From Eretmocerus hayati (taxonomy: Eukaryota; Arthropoda; Insecta; Hymenoptera; Aphelinidae), in assembly GCA_029851415.1 (NCBI GenBank), contig CM056742.1, positions 102,344,976 to 102,408,975 of the forward strand: a DNA stretch of 64,000 nt, in the 5' to 3' direction. Positions 33,247-43,401 of the stretch are shown here, one piece after another. Positions within the stretch are counted from its first letter, which is position 1; every line of letters begins with the position of its first letter. The position numbers and the translations under genes were made by a program. The notes below the pieces were generated by a model. The model saw nothing but the letters and a program-made list of their open reading frames with translations. It searched no databases and was not told where the DNA came from.

Positions 33247-33278
33247 GTTTCGTCTGCATATTTTGCAAACCTCTTCAG
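33247..33278 (-). ncRNA. Hammerhead-ribozyme-like core (canonical copy)
   Basis: On the minus strand: CTGAAGAG (33278-33271), a 6-bp stem II GTTTGC/GCAGAC around an AT loop, then GAAAC (33251-33247). This is the conserved hammerhead arrangement CUGANGA-stem II-GAAA, and Penelope-like elements are known to carry such motifs. Stems I and III and the cleavage site are not resolved here, so activity is unproven. Confidence 0.55.
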
Positions 33279-33309
33279 GCTGTAACAAAATTTCAACACA
33301 TGTGGTATA

Positions 33310-34143
33310 AGGTAAGTGTACCCAACTTGCCTCTGTACCCAACTTGCCCGCATATGCCGATCTCAGAAATGGGCGCTCGTTGACCTTCCCGCAATTTTTT
33401 TTACGTTTGTTATTTTAAAATATGAGAAAATACGTAGTTTTCAACGACCCCGGATCATTTCTGCGTTCTCCAGAAAATATAAAGTGAGTTTTCCATTTTT
33501 CGTGTTTGCACGGCTAAGAAATCGAGGAGGAAATCGCGTTCACTAAAACCGGTGCCAATTTATCTTAATTTGACCAATCTTAACGTACCTTAGCGCATTC
33601 GATTCCTTGTCTCAAGATCTTCAAAATCCGCTCTACAGGGTTGCAGAACTCTGATTTGGAGCGATTTTATGTACAAAACACGAAGATGGTTTGAGAATCA
33701 AAAAGGCCGGCATCGTAGTGTACCCAACATGCCCCCATGTGGTTATCTCGAAAAGGCGTGCAGTATGGCTTTTTTTAACACTCAGAACGTGTTTATCACG
33801 TCAAAGTAGGTCGGAAACGACGTCTTGGGCCAGTTAAAAGCTATAAATGTCGCTGCACGGCGATCAAGACGGATCAAAGCGATTCTATTCACTTCATCGC
33901 CGATTTACATTGTTTTTAATGATGGGGGCAAGTTGGGTACACACTTTTGTAAGCTCTCAAAAATCACCTTTTGGGAGAATTCAAACAGCTCGGCTCCACT
34001 ATATCCAAATTGGACGTATCTTAGCTCATTTTAAGGGTCTTGAGACAAGCTTTAAAATGAGCTAAGATACGTTGGAAAATATGGAGATGGGCCAAAGTTA
34101 TTGAGAAAATGGCTTAATGGGGGCAAGTTGGGTACACTTACCT
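33310..34143. mobile_element. 834-bp MITE with TA target duplication
   Basis: The ends are inverted: AGGTAAGTGTACCCAACTTG at 33310 and its reverse complement ending at 34143, flanked by TA on both sides. The core phrase GTACCCAACWTGCC recurs near 33335 and 33720 and, inverted, near 33925 and 34120, i.e. subterminal repeats. The other arm of the host Penelope-like palindrome keeps the matching empty site near 34815-34826. No transposase. A TA target fits Tc1/mariner-type elements. Confidence 0.85.
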
Positions 34144-34254
34144 TATATTATGGACAAACAGTAGCACGATTCACAATGAAGTTGCAAACAACAATTCACA
34201 TACCTGAAGCTTTTTGTTTTTTAGAACGATTATCACATTTTTACACTATGATTA

Positions 34255-34502
34255 AAAGGGCTTTAGATGTGAGAATCGATGAAGATATAAATTTCAAAAC
34301 TCCCAATTCTGTAGTGTCGCTCCATCGAAAAAACCTAGGGCACGAGTTTGATTGGAAAAATACTAAGATCTTGGATAGAGAATCAAATTTTCATAAAAGG
34401 ACACTCTCAGAAATGATTTTCATGAATCCTGATAAGAATAACATCAATCTGAAAGACGATATTTTCCATCTAAACCGTGTCTATAACTCTCTCCTACTAT
34501 AG
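34255..34502 (+). pseudogene. GIY-YIG-type C-terminal fragment of Penelope-like polyprotein
   Basis: About 80 residues: SVVSLHRKNLGHEFDWKNTK, ILDRESNFHKRTLSEMIFMN, DIFHLNRVYNSLLL and a stop. The pattern H-x-FD, KILDRE, KR, E-x-x-x-I-N matches the end of Penelope-like nuclease domains. The GIY and YIG motifs themselves are absent, so it is only a remnant. Confidence 0.6.
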
Positions 34503-34846
34503 TTTGTCTCATCGTCGATTATGACATATAGCTGCTTCTCTTGACTACTTCTCCTTCCCTTTCCTCTCCCCGTTCAATCACCTGGTTCTCTCTCTCTTTC
34601 CATCCTCATCCCGTTTCCATATACACACATTAGCATGGACTGATCAGTATCAATATACCAAATATCGACGTAAGACGTGAATCACAGTTTCTGTGTTTCT
34701 ACGTCTTTAATCATAGTGTAAAAATGTGATAATCGTTCTAAAAAACAAAAAGCTTTAGGTATGTGAATTTTTGTTTGCAACTTCATTGTGAATCGTGCTA
34801 CTGTTTGTCCATAATATATACTACATGTGTTGACATTTTGTTACAG

Positions 34847-34879
34847 CTCGAAGAGGTTTGCAAAATATGCAGACGAAAC
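34847..34879 (+). ncRNA. Second hammerhead-like core (altered)
   Basis: The inverted partner of the minus-strand copy: CTCGAAGAG, GTTTGC, loop, GCAGAC, GAAAC. Two substitutions change the CUGA core to CUCGA, so this copy is expected to be less active or inactive. Confidence 0.45.
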
Positions 34880-35038
34880 GTTGCAATATATTTATATGTG
34901 CAAGAATTCTGTGTTTTATCATCCTCACAGACCTTAGTCCTCCACGATCGATTTCAAGATTTTCAACTCATCAATTTTAATGGGTAACTTTTCTAAATTC
35001 CACAAGACGGTAACGATGTTCAGCAGATTGGACGAGGT

Positions 35039-38000
35039 ATGGACGATGCTGATCTTGAAGACGATGATGAAGAGTTTCTCGATATTCTCCCACCAGGACA
35101 TCGCTCTGCGATTGCCGACGAAACGAGGCGATTTTACCAGCGATTCCGAACAAGAGGACGTCGGGTAACTCTTTAATTATTGCGTCCAGGAGGAGAGAAT
35201 GCAGATCCGATCATGTGGTTAGAGTATGCGATCCGTGATATTCATACATATTTAACGAGTGAATGTTTATCTGATGATTTCATCGGTATTTAGTTTCAAA
35301 CAAGATTTTTATCCCGAGGTAATCTTTGGCTATCTTTCAGGCCTGTAGATCAATTTTTTTCGATGATTTGTGGGAAATCATTCATAGAGCCATGCAAAGC
35401 AATACGCAATTTAACATTGACGATCCGGTAACTTTGCATACAGCCATTGTGACAGTCCCGCAGGGTACAGGTAGAGTTAAGCTCACGCACGAAAATGTTT
35501 TCAAGCGATCAATTTTGAGGGTCAGGAACGACGATAGAATGTGCTTACCTCGCGCACTGGTAGCCGCTCGTATATATAGCGAGCGAGGTACGGAGCGTGG
35601 TAAGTACAATACGTTGAATATACGCTGGAACAGAGTACGACGATATATGGGTGCGTACCAAACGAAATTGGCAAAAAAATTAAGCAGAGACGTGGGAGTG
35701 ACAATTCCCAGAAACGGCTGTGGTATTCATGAAATCATTCAGTTCCAAAATTTCTTAGCAAACGACGGGATCGCGATTGTTGTTTACAATTTCAAGGGTC
35801 TAGGCCGTGGCGATGCTCCTATCTTTGATGGCTCAGAAATTGTGGTGGACTTGAAAGGGCAAATATCTCACACTCTTAGAATACTATTTTCGGAAAGATC
35901 TAAACACTGTGAGCCTATCCTCAACATATTACAAGCAACAGGTAGTCAAGGTTATTGTATACCATGTAATAAATCATACAGATATGCAAATGAGCACAAA
36001 TGTCCTGGTAAATGCTCGGCGTGCTTCAAGACACCTAAATGTACAGAATCTGACATGATAAAATGTGATAAGTGCCAGAGAAATTTCTACGGTAGAGAAT
36101 GCTACGAGAGACACTTGAAATCCGGTTCGTACATAAGTATCAATGAGAAGAAATTGAGTGTGTGCGAAGGTGTTTATTCTTGTACAAAATGTTTCAAGAT
36201 TGCAAAATTGACGAACAAGAACAAAGTTCATGAATGCGGTGTCTCATTTTGTCACGTATGTAAATGCAGTCGTCCTTACAATCATCTATGTTACATGCCT
36301 ACATACAAAGAACACGATACTAGTGCTCCAGACGATTGTAGGCGGAAAGTCATGTATCTTTTCTATGATTTTGAATGTCGACAGGATGAAACTATGCGAG
36401 GAGATAAGACAGTAAAAATTCACGTCCCCACACTTTGCGTAGCGCATCAAGTATGTACTGACTGTTCAGATAATTGGAATCCAAGGAGTATATGTTCCAC
36501 TTGTGGTGTGCACGAGTACATTTTTAAAATCGATCCCGTCAAACAGCTACTTGACCTAGTACTAAGAGATAACAATGAATTCAAAGCAATTATTCGTATA
36601 TCACACAATTCAAAAGGATACGACGGACAGTTTCTTCTTAATCGTCTCGTCAAAGAGGGTCGTCAGCCGTCCCTCGTCATGAACGGGACAAGAATTATGT
36701 CAATGAAAGTTGGTCGGACGTCATTCATCGACAGCTTAAATTATTTTCACATGGCTCTTGATAAGCTTCCCAAAGCTTTTGGACTGAATGACATTTTCAA
36801 AGGGATATTCCCTCATGAATTCAACACTAAAGATCACTAAAATTATCGAGGCGAGATGCTGGATCTGGAATACTATTCCCCAGATACCATGAGTCAAAGT
36901 GCTCGAGCCCAATTTCTAAAGTGGTACGAAGATACCGTTTTGAGCGAATATATATTTGATTTTCAGAAAGAAATAGTTGAATATCGTCGTACAGACGTCG
37001 ATATTCTTCGGAGATCGTGTTTAGAGTTCCGAAAATTGTTCTTGAGTTGTGGAAATATCGACCCGTTTGAATCCAGTATTACCATAGCCGGTGCTTGTAT
37101 GAACTCATACAGAAAAAATTTTTTAGAAAAAGATACCATAGGTATAATTCCTGCCGGAGGATACAGAATGAGTAATATGCAATCTTGGGTCGCCATCAAA
37201 TGGCTATTGTGGCAGAGTCGTCAAAGTGGCATTCATATAATTCACTCTCGTAATAATCGAGAATTTAGGATCAAGGAGGGTTACGTAGTTGACGGCTATT
37301 ATGAGAATCCCGGGACAAATGAAAAAATCGTGTACCAGTTCCACGGATGTTACTTCCACGGATGTCCGAGATGTTTTCGCGTAAACAGAGACAAGAAATT
37401 GAGTTCCAATGAATCAATGGAAGAGAGACTCTTGAGAACTAATTACATATCAGACAGGATAAGATCATTCGGGGACGAATTAATAGAAAAGTGGGAAGGC
37501 GACTTTGATCGCGAGAAGCGCAGTGATGATCAACTCTCCGAATTTCCAAAAACGATTCAGAAAGAATTGAGGTGTACGCCGTTGATTGCACGTGATACGT
37601 TTTCCGGCGGTCGGACAGGAAATACTGCGTGATTAGTGGGAGTGGGAAAATCAAAGAGAAAGATTCATTTTGTCGATGTTTGTTCACTTTATCCCTCGGT
37701 TTGCAAATTTGGTGAATTTCCTGTGGGTCACCCAAAGATTTATGTTAGAAAAGAATGTGAAGAATTTCTTGGGAGGGATCTGGATATCACAAAAGTAAAA
37801 GGTTTGATAAAATGCACTGTTTTGCCCCCTTCGAATTTGTATTTCCCAATTATAACAGTGCGAATGCATGCGAAATTACTCTTTCCGCTTTGTAGAAAAT
37901 GCTGTGAAGAAATCAGAAACGGGAGCTGCGTACATACACAGGATAGCGAAAGAGAAATCCAAGGTTCATGGGTGTCTCTTGAATTGCAAGAAGCTGTCAA

Positions 38001-39204
38001 AGCCGGCTATAAAATCACGGAAGTTCATGAAATATGGCAGTACAGAACGACAAAGTACTCGCGTATCACAAAATTCGGGGGTTTATCCGCAAACTACATC
38101 AATAGTTGGCTCAAAATGAAGCAAGAGTCGAGTGGTTGGCCTGCAGAGTGTACCGATCACGGATCAAAGATGCGATACATTGACGAGTATGAACGATTCG
38201 AGGGTATAAAGCTTGATCCAACAAAGATAGAGAAAAATCCTGGAAAACGGGCTCTGGCCAAGATGGCATTATGCGCTTTATGGGGAACATTTGCTCAGCG
38301 GGAAAACCTCACAAAAACAGAAGTTGTGAATACGCGGGAACGATTCATGGAATTGTTTACGAGCCCAGAACTTGAAATTACAGGTATCATAAGTGATTTT
38401 GGTGGATTTTTTCGTCCTTGATGGTTAATATACAAGTTGGATATTTGGTCTCGTCGATCTTGAAGGACGGTGGTGGTAGATTTCTTCGTCCTTGCTGGTT
38501 ACTATACAAGTTGAATATTAACCATCAAGGACGAAAGAATCTACCACCACCGTCCTTCAAGATCGACGAGACCAAATATTCAACTTGAAATTACAGCTAT
38601 TCTTCCTGTCAATGACGGAACGTTATATGTATCGTATGTGCATAAAATCGAAGCACTCGAACCATCGTGCATGACGAACGTTGTTATTGCTTCATTTGTC
38701 ACCGCTCAAGCACGTCTTGTACTTTATGATTATCTCAAAAAGCTCGATCAAAGATGTTTGTATTTTGACACGGACAGTCTTTTGCTGTATTTCGACGATC
38801 CAAGTCGAGAATATATGCCAAGAACTGGATGTTTCTTGGATGATTTGACGAATGAACTTGAGGCATACAGCCCTGATAGTTATATCAAAGAATTTTCATC
38901 GGGAGGGCCCAAATTTTACGCATATGTTGTCTGCAAGTCTGATGAGGGAGAGGTAGAGGTGTGTAAAGTGAAAGGAATTACGCTCAATTATGAAACAAAA
39001 GAGTTGATAAATCACAATTGGCTCCGAAGCTATATCCAAGGAGAGATTGATTCACCTCTCATTATAGAATACGATGGAATACGTCGAACCGAATTTCATG
39101 ATGTTGTCACGCGACGAGAATCAAAAACATGCAAACCTATTCATACGAAGAGATGGTTTGTAAATAATGAATTATCATACCCTGATGGATACAAAACAGA
39201 ATGA
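35039..39204 (+). pseudogene. Protein-primed DNA polymerase B, Polinton 2, broken
   Basis: Replicative polymerase of Polinton 2. The N-terminal acidic region (DDADLEDDDEEFLDILPPG) begins about 35039, close to the Penelope-like insertion. Next come MCLPRALVAARIY, Cys-rich zinc-binding segments (36000-36300), exonuclease motif I (FYDFECRQDE), HNSKGYDGQFLLN, SFIDSLNYF, palm motif A (DVCSLYPSV, about 37677), motif B region (LCALWGTFAQREN) and an intact motif C (YFDTDSLLLYF, about 38763). Breaks: TAA 35174-35176, TAG 35291-35293, a frame change at a T7 run (35351-35357), TAA 36838-36840, TGA 37630-37632 and a palindromic insertion at 38384-38596. Several stops sit where relatives have Gln or Arg, as expected from C-to-T changes. 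Catalytic residues themselves are retained. Confidence 0.9.
38384..38581. mobile_element. 198-bp palindromic insertion in polymerase gene, 15-bp direct repeat
   Basis: AACTTGAAATTACAG occurs at 38369-38383 and 38582-38596. Between them lies a tandemly repeated unit (TCGTCCTTG-A/C-TGGTTA near 38410 and 38490) followed by its inverted copy, so most of it folds into a hairpin. The flanking polymerase codons are in the same frame on either side, which supports a recent insertion with target duplication. Confidence 0.8.
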
Positions 39205-39564
39205 TGTGGAAAATAAAAAAATTTCGATACTATTTTTGCTCATTTTGACATCATCCCATAATCGAAATTCACAGATATTAGCGGCTACGCATGATCGTCG
39301 TCAATCAGCTGATAGCGACGATCCACGGCGCGCATCGTTCGCCGTATATGAGCTTATAGGGCGAACGATAATACGCGACGATCGTCATATGAGCTTATGG
39401 GACGATCGATCACCTGTACGATCGCCTATATTAGCTTATAAACGGCGATCGAGCCATTCGCTCATGAAAATGTCGCGCGCCGTGGCCGCCGCCGCCGCCG
39501 CGGTTTAACGAATCGTGCGGGCTATAAAATCTCTGCTCAGCTGAAATGATCATCATTCATCGAT
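39205..39564. promoter_or_regulatory. CGATCG-rich inter-gene region upstream of the ATPase
   Basis: About 360 bp without a gene. From 39290 to 39460 the phrase ATGAGCTTAT-A/G-GG or a close variant recurs about every 45-50 bp, each time near GCGACGATCG/ACGATCG palindromes, then a CCGCCG run (39485-39505) and TATAAAA (39525). It looks like a promoter with repeated operator-like sites. Function is inferred only. Confidence 0.4.
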
Positions 39565-40185
39565 ATGGAGACAGAGTGGTCACATCCATTCACGCTTTTA
39601 TGCTGTGGACCAAGTTCTTGTGGGAAGAGTACTTCGGTCAAGGCTTTTATCCGATTTCGAGATTACGTTTGTGACACAAAATTCGAGAAAATCATCTTTT
39701 ATTACTCCGAATGGCAGTCAGCTTACACCACTTTCGACTCTTTGGTAGAATTTCGGGAAGGTATCCCACAAATTTCTGACTTTAACAACGATGAGAGACC
39801 AAAGTTGATCATTATTGACGACTTCATGCGAGAAGCATCGAATCCTATTATAGTTGATTTATTCTCAAAACATTCGCACCATCACAGCTTGATCGTCATT
39901 TTTATATCGCAAAATCTTTTCCATGAATCGCAGAGAGATATTTCGTTGAATGTTTCTTACCATGTGGTTTTCAAAAATCCAAGAGATCGGGCGCAAATAC
40001 AGCATCTGGCAAGGCAAGTTTACCCCGAGAACCAACGCTTCATCAGAGAAATTTTCAAAGATGCCACCGCAAAACCACATTCATATCTTTCATTCGATAT
40101 GACCTAATCGGCACCGGATAAACTTCGATTTCGGACCAATATTTTTCCAAACGAAGGCTACGAATGTGTGTATGGACCCAAATGA
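39565..40185 (+). pseudogene. Packaging ATPase (FtsK/A32-like), in-frame TAA, Polinton 2
   Basis: Genome-packaging ATPase of Polintons and related viruses. Walker A GPSSCGKST lies at residues 15-23, Walker B LIIIDDF near residue 93, then SQNLFHES (sensor-like) and VYPENQRFI. TAA at 40105-40107 interrupts the frame just after SYLSFDMT; the same frame continues with SAPDKLRFRTNIFP and reaches TGA at 40183-40185, matching the usual C-terminus of the family, where Gln stands at the stop position. About 206 codons in all, a normal length. The ATG at 39565 is the first in frame after the repeated upstream region. Confidence 0.9.
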
Positions 40186-40236
40186 GAGGTATAAAAGAGT
40201 GGCATCTGATAGCTTGTCATCATTCGATAGGATGTG

Positions 40237-40572
40237 ATGGCTCCGTCCACATCGTCGCCTTTTGGTGCAAAGTATGCCTCAATTTGACGAGCTCTTTGTC
40301 ACTTGAGCAAAGATCAGAGAATCGCTGTCTTGCGAAGAGCTGCGAGTGGTCTCATCAAATGCATATGCAAATGTACTTTGAATATTTTGAATGGTAATAT
40401 TCCACTGAATGACTACGAAAAGAGGAAATTGAGGAAATACGCTGAAATTTTTCGAAAACTCATTATACCGAGCGGTACTTGGAACAGCAAGAGAGTCGTC
40501 ATCATCCGAAAAATAGCTGAATTTCTCCCGACATCGTTATTGCCCGTACTCAAATACTTCTCCGAGAGGTAG
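40237..40572 (+). pseudogene. Small basic protein of Polinton 2, in-frame TGA
   Basis: From ATG 40237 there are 16 codons, then TGA (40285-40287), then the same frame runs to 40572 with RIAVLRRAASGLIKCICKCT, GNIPLNDYEKRKLRKY and LPTSLLPVLKYFSER. This matches, as I recall, a small basic protein found between ATPase and integrase genes in cnidarian and arthropod elements of the same type. About 111 codons. Function unknown; possibly a core or terminal protein. Just 15 bp separate it from the next gene. Confidence 0.65.
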
Positions 40573-40587
40573 TGAATCTTTTCAATC

Positions 40588-41466
40588 ATGCAACACGATC
40601 GAAAAATGGTCCTGGTGCCCGAAGCCATGGTCAAAAATATCCAACCAATGAAAAATTCTCAAATACAGCAAGAGAGTTCTACAGAATCGACCAAATCTGT
40701 GCAGACTCCTGGGAATGTGTCATCCAGATTAGACAAGGACATGTACGACATCCTGCACGCCGATGTCAAAGACAAGGGCCAGAAATGGGAGCTCTTTTCT
40801 CAGGCACTTCAGAGATTTCTCTTCTTTAACGATGACAATCACGAGAGTAGTAATGGCCAAACTAAGCGCGCAGAGAGGACTGATGACGATGCTCTTGATA
40901 GCGGAGGGGATGGCGTGACATTGGTCAAATATTCGGATGAAAATATCATCAACAGCGTTCCGAATACATATAGATGGAAATGTGAGCAGCTACTCAAATG
41001 CTTACATGGCTGCGGTCAAGAGCACATCTCTTGGGACGACTCAGGCACCGGACGTATAAACGGCACCGCTATTCCAGATTCAAATATTGTGGATCTCGTG
41101 AATTTGGCTGTCAGATGGAGGAATTCGCACTCAGCGGTTGGGGAGCAAGAATTTGCTAATTTTTTGCAGGAATCTACTATTCCGAGAGAATTTATTGGCA
41201 ATACCTCATTGTTGAATGATGGATCTGACACACCTCTGACGAATTTGGAGAGGAAGTACGGCAGAATTTCTCGGCATTTTAGCGACTCGGCTGTGACACC
41301 TAGTAATTTGGCTGAACCGCCGCAGAGTGGAGACGGAAAGGAAGCCGACGACGTAGAGGATTGCAGTGAAGTTTTTAACAAGACAGCTGAATCTACACTT
41401 GGATATAGTACACCTGGCACTAAGAAAGAGAAGCCTTCGTGGGCTACTTTGATACTCAATAAATGA
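40588..41466 (+). CDS. Unknown 292-aa protein conserved in Polinton 2-type elements
   Basis: An intact frame. It begins MQHDRKMVLVPEAM and has QKWELFSQALQRFLFFND, an acidic linker, VPNTYRWKCEQLLKCLHG, GTAIPDSNIVDLVNLAVRWR and IPREFIGNTSLLN, followed by a Ser/Glu-rich tail. The same order of motifs occurs in proteins next to F54H12.2-type capsid genes in other invertebrates, by memory. No enzymatic motif. Its stop overlaps the start of the integrase (ATGA), showing tight packing and probable co-expression. Confidence 0.6.
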   Translation: MQHDRKMVLVPEAMVKNIQPMKNSQIQQESSTESTKSVQTPGNVSSRLDKDMYDILHADVKDKGQKWELFSQALQRFLFFNDDNHESSNGQTKRAERTDDDALDSGGDGVTLVKYSDENIINSVPNTYRWKCEQLLKCLHGCGQEHISWDDSGTGRINGTAIPDSNIVDLVNLAVRWRNSHSAVGEQEFANFLQESTIPREFIGNTSLLNDGSDTPLTNLERKYGRISRHFSDSAVTPSNLAEPPQSGDGKEADDVEDCSEVFNKTAESTLGYSTPGTKKEKPSWATLILNK

Positions 41467-42583
41467 TGGAAGAGCTACCCGAAAATTATTATTACAATCC
41501 AGAAAACCCTGCATCACTCTCTGGAATAAAAAGTTTCCTTGCCGAGCTTAGATCGAGAAATATTCACGTTACGAGGAGACAGGTCACAAATTGCTTAGAA
41601 TCTCAAGATGCTTACACACTTCATAAGCCGAGGCGATTGAGATTTCAGAGACGGCACTATAACGTCTCCAATGTTGATGATGTTTGGGAAGCTGATCTCA
41701 TGGATTTTCGTTCCATCAAGGCTTATAATGAAGGCTACACTTTTGTACTCGTAGTAATTGATGTTTTATCAAAATACGTATGGGTCGAGCCGTTGGAAAA
41801 TAAGACTTGCATCAATGTTACGGCCGCTTTCGATCATATTTTATCACGTAGTAATAACCGTGTTCCAATGCTCTTACAGGCCAATCAGGGGAAAGAATTC
41901 GAGCGAGGCCAATTTCAAAAATTGCTCAAAAAATACCATATTAAATTTCGAGGAGCTCTAGATGCAGAATTCCATTGTGGTGTTGTTGAAAGAGTCAATA
42001 GAACGCTGGAGAGTCGTTTGTGGCGCTATTTTACGAGATTTAATACAAAAAATATATTGATATTTAACAACAGTCAGTGGAGTCTTACAATGGAATGAAA
42101 AATTCAAGCATCAGAATGAAACCTTGTGACGTCACTCTCCAAAACGCTCAGAAAGATCGTGACAATTTGAGTCAAAAATACGAGGAATATTTCAGTCGTG
42201 GTAGGCCTAAATACAGTGTTGGTGATCTTGTTAGGATCAGTACAGCGTCGCACGTTTTTGTGAAAGCATACGAAGCCGGATATTCTGAGGAAATTTTTAA
42301 GATTGTAAAAATACCCGGTTCTCGGGCACCATACGCTTATAATCTGCAAGACTCACAAGGAAGCGACATTGCTGGTATATTCTACGATCAAGAGCTTTCT
42401 CGTGTGAGGGAGAATATTGATGAAGACAATTCTATCATTGATAAAATACTTCGGACTCGCGGATCTGCACGGAACAAGCAATATTTTGTATCTTGGGCAG
42501 GATATCCCGCTGAATTCAACAGTTGGTTGCAAGCTGATCAGATTCATAATTTAGAATGGAGGACGAATTTTACGTTGTTTTAA
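41463..42583 (+). pseudogene. Polinton integrase with chromodomain, frameshifted and catalytically altered
   Basis: N-terminal NPENPASLSGIKSFLAELR, then the DDE core: first Asp in VWEADLMDF, a second-site block reading LLQANQGKEF where relatives have TDNGKEF (so the catalytic Asp is Asn), and the Glu retained in GVVERVNRTLESRLWRYF. The frame changes near an A6 run (about 42046-42051), with an extra TAA nearby, and resumes as QQSVESYNGMK and SSIRMKPCDVT. After that come a SH3-like segment (SVGDLVRISTASHVF) and a chromodomain (IIDKILRTRGSARNKQYFVS). The substitution predicts no catalysis. The 3' end overlaps the next gene by 28 bp. Confidence 0.85.
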
Positions 42584-43401
42584 AGAGCAATAATAGCACC
42601 GGATACTTCCCTGAAAACCATGCGTCAAGCTTTACAGCGCTCTTACCACATGAGTTGCAGATAAGTGGGTCATGGACTGTCGCAATAGTCGAAGTTCAAT
42701 ACCCTCAAACTTGTATGCACCTGCCGCACAGCACTGATTACGAGCAAATTTGTTCGGAATCCTTGGAATCCGATTTTGAAGAGGAATTGAGTAATTCTTT
42801 GAGGGGTGAGGTGATGGAATTAGGCCATGAGAGAAAACGCCCAGATATTCGGCGAGAAATTGGTTCATTGCACGGGCTTTACTCGTTTATTGAGAATTTA
42901 ATCAAAAAACTCAATAGTTTGGACAATCCCATGGGACGTTTGCAATTCACACTCGATCACGGCCGATTTGTTGAAATTCAGAAAATATGTGAAGAAGCCG
43001 TATCTTACGAATTGACACTTTCCGAGAATATTCGTTTTATCTTGGGGGACGATAGTGAATATAAAATCTATGTTGACGATAAGACAAAATATCGTTTCCA
43101 TCCACCTGCCTCGCTTGATAATTGCTCGATATCGGTTCTATCCGTTTATTTCGATGTATGTATACCATACATTGTTGGAAACACGCAGTCTCCTCTCCTC
43201 GGTGAATTTCCAATTAGTATCGATGCGAACAACTTTGGGTCTTATAAAATAGAAACATTTTCTCGTCCGAGATACTTACCTGTGCAGAAAACAGAGTTTC
43301 AGACGATAAAAATTTATGTAAAGGATCAATTCGGGAGGAACGTTTCATTCAATCACGGGACTCTCAGTGTCACACTGCATTTTGAGAGACGTTATTCGTG
43401 A
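42556..43401 (+). CDS. Minor capsid candidate, Polinton 2
   Basis: An intact 281-residue frame. It opens EDEFYVVLKSNNSTGYFPEN, SFTALLPHELQISGSWTVAI and VEVQYP, a signature of a widespread invertebrate-element protein, and closes YLPVQKTEFQTIKIYVKDQF, which matches the end of the minor capsid candidate at 13106-13849. It is beta-rich with no enzymatic motif. Position between integrase and the pX-like gene suggests a penton or vertex protein; this is inference. The stop overlaps the next start codon. Confidence 0.65.
   Translation: MEDEFYVVLKSNNSTGYFPENHASSFTALLPHELQISGSWTVAIVEVQYPQTCMHLPHSTDYEQICSESLESDFEEELSNSLRGEVMELGHERKRPDIRREIGSLHGLYSFIENLIKKLNSLDNPMGRLQFTLDHGRFVEIQKICEEAVSYELTLSENIRFILGDDSEYKIYVDDKTKYRFHPPASLDNCSISVLSVYFDVCIPYIVGNTQSPLLGEFPISIDANNFGSYKIETFSRPRYLPVQKTEFQTIKIYVKDQFGRNVSFNHGTLSVTLHFERRYS

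Larger units (their letters stand above)
33112..34974 (+). mobile_element. Penelope-like element remnant
   Basis: TTTTAATGGGTAA lies at 33099-33111 and 34975-34987, a perfect 13-bp target duplication. Inside, 33149-33306 and 34826-34978 are inverted copies, as are 34144-34256 and 34708-34822. The part between the inner arms encodes HEFDWKNTKILDRESNFHKR and SEMIFMNPDKNNINLKDD, the closing section of the GIY-YIG-type C-terminus of Penelope-like polyproteins. Inverted pLTR-type ends plus hammerhead-like motifs fit the class. The reverse transcriptase is missing. Confidence 0.75.
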
